Notes: generated from the letters alone by a model not told the origin. DNA of 50,428 nucleotides from Magnetococcales bacterium (GCA_015231375.1 JADGBT010000030.1:1-50428), one strand, 5' to 3'. Shown: positions 1-11,445, numbered from the stretch's first letter. A program made the numbers and translations.

Positions 1-636
1 CGGAGTTTTGGTCTCTGATCGCTACAGCGCCTACCATCCATGGCCATTGGAGCGTCGCCAAGTATGTTGGGCACATTTGCGACGGGATTTCAAGGCGATG
101 TCCGAACGATCCGGGATTGGCGGCATGATTGGCAAGGGATTGTTCGAGGCGTCTCACCAATTGTTTGAAAAGTGGCATCGGTTCCAGGAAGGTCTCCTGG
201 AGGAGGCCGTGTTTCGGGAAGAGATGGCCTCTGTTCGGACGACCGTGGAGCACTTGTTGACGCAAGGTTCCGTATGCCTTGACGAGAAAGTATCCGGGCA
301 ATGTGCCAAGATCCTTACCGTGGCCCCGGCTCTGTGGACCTTTGACCGCATCCCCGGCGCGGAACCGACCAATAATGCGGCGGAACGGGCGGTGCGTCAT
401 GGAGTGCTTTGGCGCAAGGGATGTTTTGGCACGGACAGCGAGGCGGGAAGTCGCTTCGCGGAACGGATCATGACTGTGGCTGCCACCTGTCGCCAACAGA
501 AACGCAATGTCCTCGAATTCCTGATGCAGGCAATCCATGCGAATTTGCGAGGTCAAACTGCCCCTTCTCTCCTGCCCAGGTAGGCTGTTTTGATGCTTCA
601 GACCGCCTGAAGCGTTTTACTGGGCTGAACGGTTAC
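1..636 (+). mobile_element. Right part of an IS66-family insertion sequence
   Basis: The transposase end is followed by about 50 bp and then gggctgaacggttac at 622-636. In the other orientation this starts GTAACCGTTCA, which I recall as typical of IS66 inverted repeats. I therefore place the right boundary at about 636. The left end and the target duplication are outside the window, so the boundary is inferred from one end only. Confidence 0.55.
2..583 (+). CDS. IS66 family transposase, C-terminal part (cut by window edge)
   Basis: C-terminal part of an IS66-type DDE transposase, which cuts and joins the ends of its own insertion sequence. The reading frame is open to the left edge, so the true start lies outside the window. 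Visible family marks are the SDRYSAY segment at the second catalytic Asp, a CWAHLRRDF segment, and the TNNAAERAVR segment that carries the last acidic residue of the DDE triad. The protein ends normally with a tag stop at 583. No tnpA or tnpB accessory genes can be seen. It probably belongs to a complete or decayed IS66 element whose right end is near 636. Family assignment is firm; activity cannot be judged. Confidence 0.9.
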   Translation, partial: GVLVSDRYSAYHPWPLERRQVCWAHLRRDFKAMSERSGIGGMIGKGLFEASHQLFEKWHRFQEGLLEEAVFREEMASVRTTVEHLLTQGSVCLDEKVSGQCAKILTVAPALWTFDRIPGAEPTNNAAERAVRHGVLWRKGCFGTDSEAGSRFAERIMTVAATCRQQKRNVLEFLMQAIHANLRGQTAPSLLPR

Positions 637-778
637 ACCCAAAGATCTCCTGGCAAATCCCTTTCACCAAATCAATCTGTGGACCGTCTTCTGGGAAGAA
701 GGTCACTGAGGCCCAATCGATGCGCACCACCATCTTCGGACTCACCTGACTGTACTGATTGATGACACTTGTATTCAT
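617..778 (-). pseudogene. 5' fragment of an unrecognised gene, apparently cut by the IS66 element
   Basis: A 53-codon frame starts at the ATG at 776-778 behind a perfect AGGAGG eight bases upstream, the strongest ribosome binding site in this region. It reads MNTSVINQYSQVSPKMVVRI and continues with an IDWASVTFF segment. The stop codon (617-619) and roughly the last six codons fall inside the presumed IS66 end, so only about 47 residues are native and the rest of the gene was probably displaced by the insertion. I do not recognise the family. It could instead be an intact short protein whose tail happens to overlap the IS boundary. Confidence 0.45.
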
Positions 779-906
779 GCTGATACCTCCTGAGAAATGG
801 TTGTTGATGAGTTGAACCTATTTACAGGTTTTCCGATCTCTTCCATTTCGAAGGGGATGTCATTTCTTCGTGCCGCCGGGTGAACAGTTCTTCGGGTCGT
901 CTGGAA

Positions 907-1260
907 CTCAACCATCCAAGCTGGACTTCAGCCTGTGGGAGAATCCAGTTGGTGGTCAGCCAACCATAACGGCTTCATCGTTGGGGATAGATCAACCCAC
1001 CATGGCGGCTTCACTGTTGGGGATGGTTCCACTCACCGTTGGGAACATCTCAACCCACCATGATGGCTTCACCGTTGGGGATGGTTCCACTCACCGTTGG
1101 GAACATCTCAACCCACCATGACGGCTTCACTGTTGGGGATGGTTCCGCTCACCATGGGATCTGCACTGGTGGGAAACTCAACCATCCAGTCTGGCTTCCC
1201 CCATGAAGATGGAGACGGCTTTCACCATCAAGCCTGGCTTCTCCAATCAGGGCGGGGCGA
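907..1260. repeat. 58-bp tandem repeat array with degenerate flanking units
   Basis: The core is three head-to-tail units starting at 993, 1051 and 1109, each beginning CAACCCACCATG. Units one and two are 58 bp and differ at only three positions; the third diverges after about 40 bp. Shorter, more degenerate units starting CAACCA occur on both sides (about 907-992 and 1179-1260). Each unit contains GTTCC followed by GGAAC, which can form a small hairpin. Since 58 is not a multiple of three, the open frames crossing the array shift at each unit and I do not call them genes. It is not CRISPR: there are no unique spacers. Confidence 0.75.
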
Positions 1261-1327
1261 CTCCACTTTTCGGGGTGACTTCATCTATGCAATACGAAGG
1301 GATTGCTCAGACCAACATGAGCAGTGA

Positions 1328-1788
1328 ACAACCTGTGAGGTCTATGTCGATTTGAAGAGGCTGGATGATAAGCGTGGAAGGAAGGTGCGTGTTGTTTTGG
1401 GTAATCCAATTACCCCCCATATTATTCAAGACGGTTAACCTCACAAAGCCGACAGAGCCTATGGCTCATCACTCTGACCCATGCGTGCGACACAGCCTAA
1501 CCCTCTCAAGAAACTAACCCGCCAAAGCGGCCATCGGAGGATGTGGGTGGACTGCGGTTCGGTGCTGCGGCGTAGCGCCGACGCCGAATCAGTGCTTTCT
1601 GCACAGAGCCGCCAGCGACGAGCAGTGCGTGATGTTCGCTGGCATGCCTATCTGACCGAAGCCGTGGTAGATCACGTTTTGGCTATGGCAATGCTCGTGC
1701 TATCGATGGCCCCATGATTGCAGACCGGAAACACCGGCCAGAGAGCTGCTGGCCTGGTGCGCGGACCCTCATTCTCTGCGGACGAGGC
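1328..1788. other. Intergenic stretch, no gene recognised
   Basis: About 460 bp between the repeat array and the alpha/beta hydrolase gene. Open frames here lack ribosome binding sites and recognisable protein features. A short GC-rich inverted repeat (gcggcgtagcgccgacgccg, near 1568-1587) is the only structure I see. It may be decayed accessory DNA. Confidence 0.4.
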
Positions 1789-2568
1789 TCAGGAATGGTC
1801 GGTGATGAAGCGGCGAATCGGTTCGAAGTAGAGCTTTGGAAACATCATCAAATCGTTGTGCCCGGCATGGGGGATGGTGATCAGCCGCTTGTTGGGATGC
1901 GGCACACTGGCAAACAGGGCTTCGGCGTTTTCGACCAGAATCAATTGATCCTCCTGCCCATGGATGATCAGGACCGGAACTGGAATCCGGGCGCTTTTGC
2001 CGAGGTTGCCGAATCCGGCCTCCTCGCCAACGCCGGTGAGTGAGACCCCACCCAGGTATTCCAGCAGCGGGATGGTTTGCGCAAAACCGCTTTCGAGGAT
2101 CAGACCCCGGATCTCCGTTTGCGCGTGGCTGGCCGTCTCAAGCGCCGCAGCGCTCCCCAGGGAACGCCCCATCACAAACAGCCGGTCGTCGCGGACTCCG
2201 AGCGCCGCCAGGACTTCACGGACCTGCCGGTAGACCGCCACGGCATCTGCCAGCAACGCTGAACCGGCGGGCATCCCATCGCTGATGCCATAGCCCCGGT
2301 AATCGACCACCAGCAGGTTGACGCCCATCCCCGTGTAGACGGGACCGATCTCGTCGTAATCGGCGGCGATTTCGCCGTTGCCATGCCAGAACAGGATGCT
2401 TGGTGCCTCCGGCGCGGCGATGTGCAGCCGTCCGCCCAACGACAGATCCCGATCCACCGGGAAGCGGACCACGACCGCATCGTTGGTGACATCGAACGGG
2501 GTTTCGCGCCTGGGATGGAACAAGAAGCGCAGAATGCTCGGGTGCTCCAGCAACGATGGTTGGCTCAT
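1789..2568 (-). CDS. Alpha/beta hydrolase
   Basis: Predicted cytoplasmic alpha/beta-hydrolase of about 259 residues; the substrate is unknown. The nucleophile elbow reads GRSLGS (GxSxG type), the acid is likely Asp in the GQEDQL segment, and the catalytic His is in HAGHND near the C-terminus. An oxyanion-side motif appears as FWHGNGE. I start it at the ATG at 2568 (MSQPSLLEHP) because GAGGTG lies eight bases upstream; a longer frame would overlap the upstream gene without a ribosome binding site. It follows tag with seven bases between them, so the two are probably co-transcribed. There is no signal peptide. The family resembles the YfhR/BEM46 serine hydrolases. Confidence 0.85.
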   Translation of the reverse strand: MSQPSLLEHPSILRFLFHPRRETPFDVTNDAVVVRFPVDRDLSLGGRLHIAAPEAPSILFWHGNGEIAADYDEIGPVYTGMGVNLLVVDYRGYGISDGMPAGSALLADAVAVYRQVREVLAALGVRDDRLFVMGRSLGSAAALETASHAQTEIRGLILESGFAQTIPLLEYLGGVSLTGVGEEAGFGNLGKSARIPVPVLIIHGQEDQLILVENAEALFASVPHPNKRLITIPHAGHNDLMMFPKLYFEPIRRFITDHS

Positions 2569-2575
2569 GGCGTAA

Positions 2576-3184
2576 TCACCTCGAAGTCGGTGGATTGGCG
2601 ACGACAGGGGGAATCGACAACTCCGCATGGCGGAAGCAATACACTGTATGATCCATCACCAGCCCGGTGGCCTGCATATGGGCGTAGATGATGGTGCTGC
2701 CGACGAAGTTCATGCCGCGTTTCTGCAGATCCTTCGCGAGGGCATCGCTCTCCGGGGTGGTGGCCGGGATCTCCTGCCATTCGCGCCAATGGTTGATGCG
2801 GGGCGAGCCATCCACGAAGCGCCAGACATAGGCATCGAAGCTGCCGAAGGCCTCCTGTATGGCCAGAAAGACCTGTGCGTTGCGAACCGCGCTCGCGATC
2901 TTCAACCGGTTGCGCACAATGTCCGGGTTCTGAAGCAGGGCGGCGATCTGGGCTGCGTCAAAGCGCGCCACCAGGGCTGGATCAAAACCGGCGAACGCCT
3001 GTCGGTATCCCTCACGCTTGCGCAAGATGGTATCCCAACTCAGACCGGCCTGGGCGCCCTCCAGCAGCAGAAACTCGAAATGGCGCCGGTCATCATGGAC
3101 CGGCACTCCCCATTCGACATCATGATAGTCCAGGTAGTACGGTTTGGCCGGGTTCACCCAGCCACAGCGAGGCCGTGGTTCCAT
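2576..3184 (-). CDS. tag: DNA-3-methyladenine glycosylase I
   Basis: Excises 3-methyladenine from alkylated DNA, the first step of base excision repair. At 202 residues it has the usual length of the family. The Tag-specific zinc-site residues appear to be present: Cys7 in RCGW, His21 in DYHDVEWG, and a C-terminal His and Cys in MDHTVYCF. The EFLLLEGAQAGLSW segment carries the glutamate expected in the base-binding pocket. GAGGA lies ten bases before the ATG. It is the first gene of a two-gene unit with the alpha/beta hydrolase. Identification is firm. Confidence 0.95.
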   Translation of the reverse strand: MEPRPRCGWVNPAKPYYLDYHDVEWGVPVHDDRRHFEFLLLEGAQAGLSWDTILRKREGYRQAFAGFDPALVARFDAAQIAALLQNPDIVRNRLKIASAVRNAQVFLAIQEAFGSFDAYVWRFVDGSPRINHWREWQEIPATTPESDALAKDLQKRGMNFVGSTIIYAHMQATGLVMDHTVYCFRHAELSIPPVVANPPTSR

Positions 3185-3575
3185 CTTGGTCCGTTCCTCA
3201 TGGTCATACCCGCGTCAATCCACGTTGCGGCAGCGTTCACAATCCAGGCCGATCACACGTCAATAGCACCCCGAACAAAAACTGTAAACCTCCCTGGATG
3301 TGCTGAACCAGTTCGCTTCAGCACTTGGTGGGTTGCACGTTTTGGCGTCAGAGCCGTAACCGCCTGGGCGTTTTCTGTAAAGCCGTATCGACCCCACTTT
3401 ACGGACCACAGCCATGTTGCGTTCAGCAAACCATGTATGCGGCCCGTCGCGTGGTGTTCACGCGGTTTCTGTAAAGAACGTCAGGCAAGGTGGACGGCCA
3501 GCGGATGCGCTGTCGCCAAACACCGCAAATCGATTTTTCCCTGCATCACGATGCTGGGACAAGCGGAGAACAATC
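3185..3575. other. Intergenic region between tag and the excisionase-like gene
   Basis: About 390 bp holding the divergent control region for tag and the integrase module. It contains an inverted repeat (3300-3324) and an 11-bp direct repeat tttctgtaaag near 3374 and 3464, which could be recombinase or excisionase sites. I find no convincing gene; the overlapping frames lack coding features. Confidence 0.4.
3300..3324. repeat. Inverted repeat upstream of the integrase module
   Basis: GTGCTGAA (3300-3307) and TTCAGCAC (3317-3324) form an 8-bp perfect stem with a 9-base loop. No T-tract follows on either strand, so an operator or recombination-protein site is more likely than a terminator. Confidence 0.4.
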
Positions 3576-3944
3576 ATGGGCGTCATATCCTTGAATCATA
3601 CTTCCATTACCGGTATTCTTACGGTTGAGGAGGTAGCCCAATTCCTGAAGAAAAGCCCCTCGTGGGTCTACAAGAATTGGCGGGAGTTGGGTGGTGTGAA
3701 GCTCGGGGGTTCTCTGCTGTTCCCAAGCAAGGAGGATCTCTATGAGCGTTTATTCAGTAAAGGACAAGGGGTGGAGGTTCGACTTCACCAAGAACGGAAC
3801 CCGTCACACCGAGGCGTGGTTTCGAACCAAGGCAGAGGCCAGGCGCGCCGAAGCCCAACGCAGAAAGGAGCTGGACAATCCACAGACGGGGGTGGAAACC
3901 CTAACCGACATGGCCTTCTTGGAGCTGGTCAACCGGCGGCTTGA
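3576..3944 (+). CDS. Excisionase-like helix-turn-helix protein
   Basis: Small DNA-binding protein of the MerR-like/excisionase HTH type. Residues about 12-55 carry the hallmark ILTVEEVAQFLKKSP, then WVYKNWRE, and a wing reading GGSLLFPSKEDL. Such proteins usually set the direction of the neighbouring tyrosine recombinase. I chose the ATG at 3576, preceded by GCGGAG; the longer upstream frame has no family similarity. The last 67 codons overlap the integrase gene in another frame and look like read-through composition, so the functional part may be only the first 60 or so residues. Confidence 0.7.
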   Translation: MGVISLNHTSITGILTVEEVAQFLKKSPSWVYKNWRELGGVKLGGSLLFPSKEDLYERLFSKGQGVEVRLHQERNPSHRGVVSNQGRGQARRSPTQKGAGQSTDGGGNPNRHGLLGAGQPAA

Positions 3945-4845
3945 CCACGTGAAAGCCTACAACTCTGAACGGCACTATCAGGACTACCTGTACCTGGCCA
4001 GGCGCTGGATCGCCAGGTGGGGCAAGCTGAAGGCAAATCAGGTCACCACGGAAATGGTCGAGCAGTTCGTTCTGATGCGTTCCAAAGTCTCGAAGACCAC
4101 GGCCAACAAGGAAATCCGCTATCTGCGCGCCACCTTCAACTTCGGGAAGCGGCGGAAGTGGATCCAGGTGGACCCTACGGAGGGGATGGGGTTCCTCCCG
4201 ACGGTCAAAACGGTCAAGGCCATTCCCTCGGCCAGCGACATCGACCAGGTGATCGCCGTGGCCGACCCGGACACCCAGGACTACCTCTGGACCATCCGGG
4301 ATACGATGGGACGGGTCAGCGAGATCAACCGACTGATCTGGAACGATGTGGATCTGCAAGAGCGCTACGTGGTGCTGTACACGCGGAAGAAGGCCGGGGG
4401 CCACCTGACGCCCCGAAAGGTGCCGATGACCGGGAAGCTGTTCGAGGTGCTGTCACGGCGCTTCCAAGACCGTGACCCGTCGAAGCCCTGGGTCTTCTGG
4501 CACACCTACCGCAGCACCAGGACCGGCCAGATATGCCAGGGACCGTTCCTCAATCGCAGCAAGGTCATGAGAACCCTGTGTGCGAAGGCTGAGGTTCCCT
4601 ATTTCCGGTTCCACCCGATCCGCCACCACGGGGCCTCGACCATGGATGCCAGCAATGTTTCCATTGGGGCCATCCAGCGCATCCTGGGCCACGAGAACCG
4701 GACGACCACCGAGATCTACCTGCACAGCATCGGCAGCTCCGAGCGCGATGCCATGGAGGCCTTCGAGTCGGCCCGGCAAAAGTCACACACGAACTCTCAC
4801 ACGGCTTGCAGGAGCACGGAGGCCAGCCCGGCGGCGGTGAGTTGA
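3742..4845 (+). CDS. Tyrosine recombinase / phage-type integrase
   Basis: Site-specific tyrosine recombinase of 367 residues with all visible catalytic residues: Arg191 (GRVSEI), His291 and Arg294 (HPIRHH), His317 (LGHENR) and the nucleophile Tyr326 (EIYLH). An arm-binding-like N-terminus (about 1-45) and a SAM-like core-binding domain (about 55-145) precede the catalytic domain. AAGGAGG six bases before the ATG fixes the start, although this makes a 203-base overlap with the HTH gene. It ends 143 bp from the 3' end of a tRNA gene, the usual position for an integrase of an element inserted at a tRNA. Its last codons contain the first copy of a 25-bp direct repeat. Confidence 0.92.
   Translation: MSVYSVKDKGWRFDFTKNGTRHTEAWFRTKAEARRAEAQRRKELDNPQTGVETLTDMAFLELVNRRLDHVKAYNSERHYQDYLYLARRWIARWGKLKANQVTTEMVEQFVLMRSKVSKTTANKEIRYLRATFNFGKRRKWIQVDPTEGMGFLPTVKTVKAIPSASDIDQVIAVADPDTQDYLWTIRDTMGRVSEINRLIWNDVDLQERYVVLYTRKKAGGHLTPRKVPMTGKLFEVLSRRFQDRDPSKPWVFWHTYRSTRTGQICQGPFLNRSKVMRTLCAKAEVPYFRFHPIRHHGASTMDASNVSIGAIQRILGHENRTTTEIYLHSIGSSERDAMEAFESARQKSHTNSHTACRSTEASPAAVS
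4778..4802. repeat. 25-bp direct repeat, copy 1 (inside the integrase 3' end)
   Basis: Begins aaaagtcacacac and ends ctctcacac; identical to 4896-4920, 118 bp away. Position between the integrase and the tRNA suggests arm-type recombinase binding sites beside an attachment site. Confidence 0.7.
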
Positions 4846-4895
4846 GATCAGTGAAACGAGGGTGGAAAACGTGGGTGTGGATGAGGCTGATGGGG

Positions 4896-4920
4896 AAAAG
4901 TCACACACGAACTCTCACAC
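4896..4920. repeat. 25-bp direct repeat, copy 2
   Basis: Exact second copy of 4778-4802, located between the integrase stop codon and the tRNA terminator. Confidence 0.7.
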
Positions 4921-4935
4921 AGGCCTCGGCACCCA

Positions 4936-4970
4936 CAAAAAAAGCGGCATCGCCTAATCGATAACCGCTT
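4936..4970 (-). terminator. Intrinsic terminator downstream of the tRNA
   Basis: Read on the minus strand, AAGCGG (4965-4970) pairs with CCGCTT (4942-4947) and is followed by a run of seven T. It would end the tRNA transcript before the convergent integrase gene. The loop of 17 bases is long, which lowers confidence. Confidence 0.55.
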
Positions 4971-4988
4971 GATTTGTAAGGAAAATTT

Positions 4989-5065
4989 TGGTAGCGAGGG
5001 GCGGACTTGAACCGCCGACACACGGATTATGAATCCGCAGCTCTAACCAACTGAGCTACCCCGCC
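4989..5065 (-). tRNA. tRNA-Met (anticodon CAT)
   Basis: A 77-nt cloverleaf with encoded CCA (4989-4991). The acceptor stem starts GGCGGGG and pairs with CCTCGCT including two G-U pairs. The D-arm reads AGCTCAGTTGGTTAGAGCT, the anticodon loop TTCATAA lies in a GCGGA/TCCGT stem, and the T-arm contains GGCGG-TTCAAGT-CCGCC. The CAT anticodon could also belong to a lysidine-modified tRNA-Ile2; overall sequence resembles elongator tRNA-Met. Its 3' end faces the integrase, so it is the likely integration target. Confidence 0.92.
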
Positions 5066-5175
5066 TTGATCAAGCAGACATTCTAAAAGCGTCGAGGCCA
5101 TGGTGTCAAGTCCATTCATGGCGATCACCATCCCGGGACCAGGGAAGGAAGCTCCGACAGTCCGCATCCAATGCC

Positions 5176-6069
5176 TTACGGCAAGGCGTTGGAGAGCGGC
5201 CAGGTCTTGATCACCGGAGAGGCGATGCCCAGTTCGGCGACGCGGGCGCTCATCTTGCGTGCCCGCTCCTTGCTTTCATACGGACCCAGCAGCACCTTGC
5301 GTACCGTCAGATCGCTCTCCACCTTCACCAGTCGCGCCGGCACCGCACCCAGAGCCTTGATCCGCTCCAGCTCCTCCATGGCGTGTCCCAACAGCAACGA
5401 CTTGCCCAACACCATCACATACCCCTCCCAACTCTCCTCGACCCGAGCCGTGATGCCGCCCGCCTTCAACTTGGCCTCCGCCTCCTTGGCCTGATCCAAA
5501 CGGGCGAAAGGCCCCACCTGCACCGTGTTGAGGCTGGTCTTCTCCTGCACCGTCTCCACCCGGGGAGTCAAACCGACACGGGTCAACTGCTCCACCAGCG
5601 AATCCACCCCCATGTTCAACGCGAAACTGCCCACCTGCACCATGAACTGCTCTCCGGGTACGCTCGCCGGGGCGGCAGGAGGCTTCGGGGGCTTGGGTTC
5701 CGGTTTGGGTTCGATTTTCGGTTCCGGTTTGGGCTCGATTTTGGGTTCCGGTTTGGGCTCGATTTTGGGTTCCGGTTTGGGCTCGATTTTGGGTTCCGGT
5801 TTGGGCTCGATTTTGGGTTCCGGGGGCTTTTCGGCTGCCGGGGCGGTGGGCTGGGCCACCACGCGGGCGGTGGCGGGATCCGGCAACGCCAACTGCTTGT
5901 CCGGCATCACCGGTCCGGGCCAAAGGGCGTTCTCCGGTGTCTTGAATCCCATCCCCATGAAACCCATGCCCTGGACCAGCACATTGAGCACAACCAGCAA
6001 ACCCACCACCAACATGGGAACCAAACGGGTCATCCGACGGGAGGTTCGAGCCACGGCAAGCACCCTCAA
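5176..6069 (-). CDS. Membrane-anchored double SPOR-domain protein
   Basis: Bitopic inner-membrane protein of 297 residues with a short cytoplasmic N-terminus, one transmembrane helix (about 17-35), a periplasmic Lys/Glu/Pro linker and two consecutive SPOR-like domains (about 138-210 and 216-292). SPOR domains bind denuded glycan strands at division septa, so a role in cell-wall or division control is expected. The linker holds five copies of an eight-residue KIEPKPEP unit from a 24-bp DNA repeat. The TTG at 6069 overlaps the coaX stop (TTGA); an ATG at 6033 is an alternative start. It is the last gene of the long minus-strand run. Confidence 0.8.
   Translation of the reverse strand: MRVLAVARTSRRMTRLVPMLVVGLLVVLNVLVQGMGFMGMGFKTPENALWPGPVMPDKQLALPDPATARVVAQPTAPAAEKPPEPKIEPKPEPKIEPKPEPKIEPKPEPKIEPKPEPKIEPKPEPKPPKPPAAPASVPGEQFMVQVGSFALNMGVDSLVEQLTRVGLTPRVETVQEKTSLNTVQVGPFARLDQAKEAEAKLKAGGITARVEESWEGYVMVLGKSLLLGHAMEELERIKALGAVPARLVKVESDLTVRKVLLGPYESKERARKMSARVAELGIASPVIKTWPLSNALP
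5697..5820. repeat. 24-bp tandem repeat in the SPOR-protein linker
   Basis: About five in-frame copies of a 24-bp unit (gattttgggttccggtttgg plus gctc), the first slightly diverged. Copy number can change without shifting the frame, altering linker length between membrane and SPOR domains. Confidence 0.85.
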
Positions 6070-6833
6070 CGGTTGCGTTCGTACAACATTCTGAGTCCGG
6101 TCAGGGTCAGGAACTCATCGACTTCCTCGATCAAAGCGCTTTCGCGGGCGATCAAGGGCGCCAGACCACCGGTGGCCAGCACCCGTACCGGCGCGAAACC
6201 GGCTTCCGCCACCATGCGGGTGATCAAGCCTTCCACCAGACCCACATAGCCCCAGTACAGACCCGACTGCATGGCTCCCACCGTATCCCGACCCACCACG
6301 CTCACGGGACGGGCGCACTCCACCCGGGGAAGTTTGGCGGTACGCTCGAACAGCGCATCCATAGAAATCCCCAGACCCGGCGCGATCGCCCCGCCCAGAT
6401 ACTCCCCCTGGGGACCGATCAGATCAAACGTCGTGGCCGTGCCGAAATCCACCACAATGGCCGCGCCCTGCAAACGGTGATAGGCGGCCACCGCGTTGAC
6501 GATCCGGTCCGCTCCCACCTCACGGGGATTGTCGTAGCGGATCGCCATGCCGGTCTTGATGCCCGGTCCCACCACCATGGGAGTGACCCGCAGATAACGT
6601 TTCACGCCCCCCAGCACCGCCGTTTCCACCGGAGGCACCACACTGGCCGCAATCGCCCCCGTGACCTTGCGCGGCTCCAAACCGGCCATCTGGAACAACT
6701 GGGTCAATAAAATTCCATACTCGTCCGCCGTGCCGCCAGCCCGCGTCCCGATCCGCCAATGATGGGTCAGACGCTCCTTCTGGTACACCCCGAGTACGAT
6801 ATTGGTATTGCCGATGTCAATGACCAGCAGCAT
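6066..6833 (-). CDS. coaX: Type III pantothenate kinase
   Basis: Phosphorylates pantothenate, the first step of coenzyme A synthesis. The 255-residue product opens with the acetate-kinase-fold phosphate loop DIGNTN, has [12 protein letters not shown] in the pantothenate/dimer region, and [11 protein letters not shown] and ATGGLAP nucleotide-binding segments. I start it at the ATG at 6833 with AAGGAT upstream; the longer frame overlaps birA and has no similarity. The stop overlaps the next start (TTGA), implying translational coupling to the SPOR gene. coaX following birA is a common cofactor-gene pairing. Confidence 0.95.
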   Translation of the reverse strand: MLLVIDIGNTNIVLGVYQKERLTHHWRIGTRAGGTADEYGILLTQLFQMAGLEPRKVTGAIAASVVPPVETAVLGGVKRYLRVTPMVVGPGIKTGMAIRYDNPREVGADRIVNAVAAYHRLQGAAIVVDFGTATTFDLIGPQGEYLGGAIAPGLGISMDALFERTAKLPRVECARPVSVVGRDTVGAMQSGLYWGYVGLVEGLITRMVAEAGFAPVRVLATGGLAPLIARESALIEEVDEFLTLTGLRMLYERNR

Positions 6834-6873
6834 GCCATCCGATCCTTCGTTTCTGTTGCCATGCAAACGCCAC

Positions 6874-7674
6874 TCAAAACAGCACCACATCTCCGGCCAG
6901 CACCCGCATCCGCTCTCCGTCTTGGCTGCGGACCAGCAGAAAACCCTCCGCGTCCAGATCCTCCAGCCACACCTCCTGCACCCCGGCCGGGGTATCGATG
7001 CGAGCCTGTTGACCCTCCAGCAGCGCCCACTCTTTCCAGGCGCGACGCACCGGCGCAAAGCCTTCTTGCGCATACAGACCATACCACCGTTCCAATCCGG
7101 CCAACAGTGCCGCCAGCAACACGCCGCGATCACAGCTTCGATGCAAAATATCGGCCATGGTCACCGCCCGGGCCGCCACTTGCGGAGAAAAGGCGGCGGC
7201 GCGACCATTGACATTCACCCCCACCCCCACGGTCACATGACGAATGCGCATGCCATCCGCAGCCATTTCCGTCAGGATCCCCGCCAGCTTGCGACCTGCC
7301 ACCAGCACGTCGTTGGGCCATTTCAGGCGGGCGCCCTCCACCCCCATGGCCGCCACCGCCTCCACCGTGGCCAGACCTGCCACCAGGGTCAAACGCGCCG
7401 CGTGGGATACCGGCATCGCAGGACGCAACACCATGGAAACATAAAGATTCTCTCCACGCGGCGACTCCCACTCCCGCCCCAGGCGTCCCCGGCCCCGGGT
7501 TTGGCCATCCGCCACCACCACCGTGCCCTCCGGCGCGCCCGCCTGGGCCAGCGCCATGGCTTCCCGATTGGTGGAATCCAGCACCGGATGAAAATGATAA
7601 CGCTCCGGCGTGAACATCCCACCGGTCAATCCCCCGGCCAAGGCCGCACGGGTCAACTCTTCCCCGGCTCCCAT
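6874..7674 (-). CDS. birA: Biotin--[acetyl-CoA-carboxylase] ligase
   Basis: Attaches biotin to the acetyl-CoA carboxylase carrier protein. The catalytic core shows the DSTN motif, the adenylate-binding GRGRLGR loop (canonical GRGRRGR, with one Leu), KWPNDV and a C-terminal SH3-like domain ending GDVVLF. At 266 residues it lacks the N-terminal helix-turn-helix of E. coli BirA, so it should be an enzyme only and not a biotin-operon repressor. The ATG at 7674 has GGAGGAGG upstream and starts 17 bases after the nadC stop. Confidence 0.94.
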   Translation of the reverse strand: MGAGEELTRAALAGGLTGGMFTPERYHFHPVLDSTNREAMALAQAGAPEGTVVVADGQTRGRGRLGREWESPRGENLYVSMVLRPAMPVSHAARLTLVAGLATVEAVAAMGVEGARLKWPNDVLVAGRKLAGILTEMAADGMRIRHVTVGVGVNVNGRAAAFSPQVAARAVTMADILHRSCDRGVLLAALLAGLERWYGLYAQEGFAPVRRAWKEWALLEGQQARIDTPAGVQEVWLEDLDAEGFLLVRSQDGERMRVLAGDVVLF

Positions 7675-7690
7675 GTCCGGCCCTCCTCCA

Positions 7691-8520
7691 TCACAGCGTG
7701 ATGCGCAACGACACATCCACCGAACCGGCGCTATGGGTCAACGCCCCCACCGAAATCAGATCCACCCCGGTCTCCGCCACCGCGCGGATGGTCTCCAGCG
7801 TGACATTGCCGCTGGCCTCCAGCATCGCCCGTCTTGCCACCAGACGCACCGCCTGACGCAACCGATCCGGAGTCATGTTGTCGAGCAGCAACACCTCGAC
7901 TCCCGCCGCCAGGGACTCTTCCACCTGCTCCAGGGTTTCGCACTCCACCTCGATGCGATGCAAATGACCCGCATGGCTTCGCAAACGCTGGACCGCCGCC
8001 GTGATCCCCCCGGAAACGGCGATGTGATTCTCCTTGACCAAAATGCCGTCATCCAGCCCCAACCGATGGTTATGCCCCCCCCCCACCCGCACCGCGTATT
8101 TCTGCATGGGGCCGAGTCCCGGCGTGGTCTTGCGGGTATCCACCACCCGCACGCCGGTGCCGGCCACCTTTTCGACATACCGGCGCGTCACCGTGGCCAC
8201 GGCGGAAAGATTCTGGAAAAAATTCAACGCCACCCGCTCACCGGTCAAAATGCCCCGCGCCGGACCCTCCAGCCGACAAATGGCCGCTCCGGCCTCCACC
8301 CGCTCCCCTTCCCCGTGGAGCGCCTCCAGACGGATGGCGGGATCCACCTGTTCAAACACCGCCACCATCACCGGCACGCCACAGCAGACCAGATCCTGAC
8401 GCGCCCACAAGGTGGCCTGGGCCTGACGGGACTCTTCCACCAACGTATCGGTGGTCAGATCCCCCCGTCCCACATCCAAAGCCAACGCCCCAGCCACGAT
8501 CTCCGCCCAGGAGCGGGGAA

Positions 8521-8524
<4 letters not shown>
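7691..8524 (-). CDS. nadC: Nicotinate-nucleotide pyrophosphorylase (carboxylating)
   Basis: Converts quinolinate and PRPP to nicotinate mononucleotide in de novo NAD synthesis. Family marks include GRGDLTT near the N-terminus, [36 protein letters not shown] and EASGNV. Length (277) is typical. Its start overlaps the valS stop by four bases (ATGA), so translation is probably coupled. No nadA or nadB is visible nearby. Confidence 0.96.
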
Positions 8525-11313
<2,789 letters not shown>

Positions 11314-11445
11314 GTTTGATTGATTTCAAAAGGTTGTATGAAAGAAAGGAACGGTCGGGACGCTTTCTCGAAACGCCAAAGACGCGTTCCAAAAAAAACG
11401 CCCCGACCGACCCTGCGTGTGGGAAGGCGTGTACGCCGAACGCGG

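Noticed and set aside
907-1260. Possible CRISPR array
   Set aside because: Units are directly adjacent with no unique spacers, the unit length is 58 bp and no cas genes are present.
870-1327. Two short plus-strand frames across the repeat array
   Set aside because: The 58-bp period shifts the frame at each unit, and there is no ribosome binding site or recognisable product.
1481-2043. Plus-strand frames between the repeat array and the hydrolase gene
   Set aside because: No ribosome binding site, no family features; the later one overlaps the hydrolase gene in antisense.
1-4988. Search for a second copy of the tRNA 3' end as the other attachment site
   Set aside because: No matching segment seen in this stretch, so the far boundary of any integrated element cannot be placed.
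11320-11445. Possible terminator between popZ and valS
   Set aside because: The inverted cggtcggg/cccgaccg pair is separated by about 45 bases with the T-run inside the loop, so it does not form a normal terminator; it may still be a structured leader.
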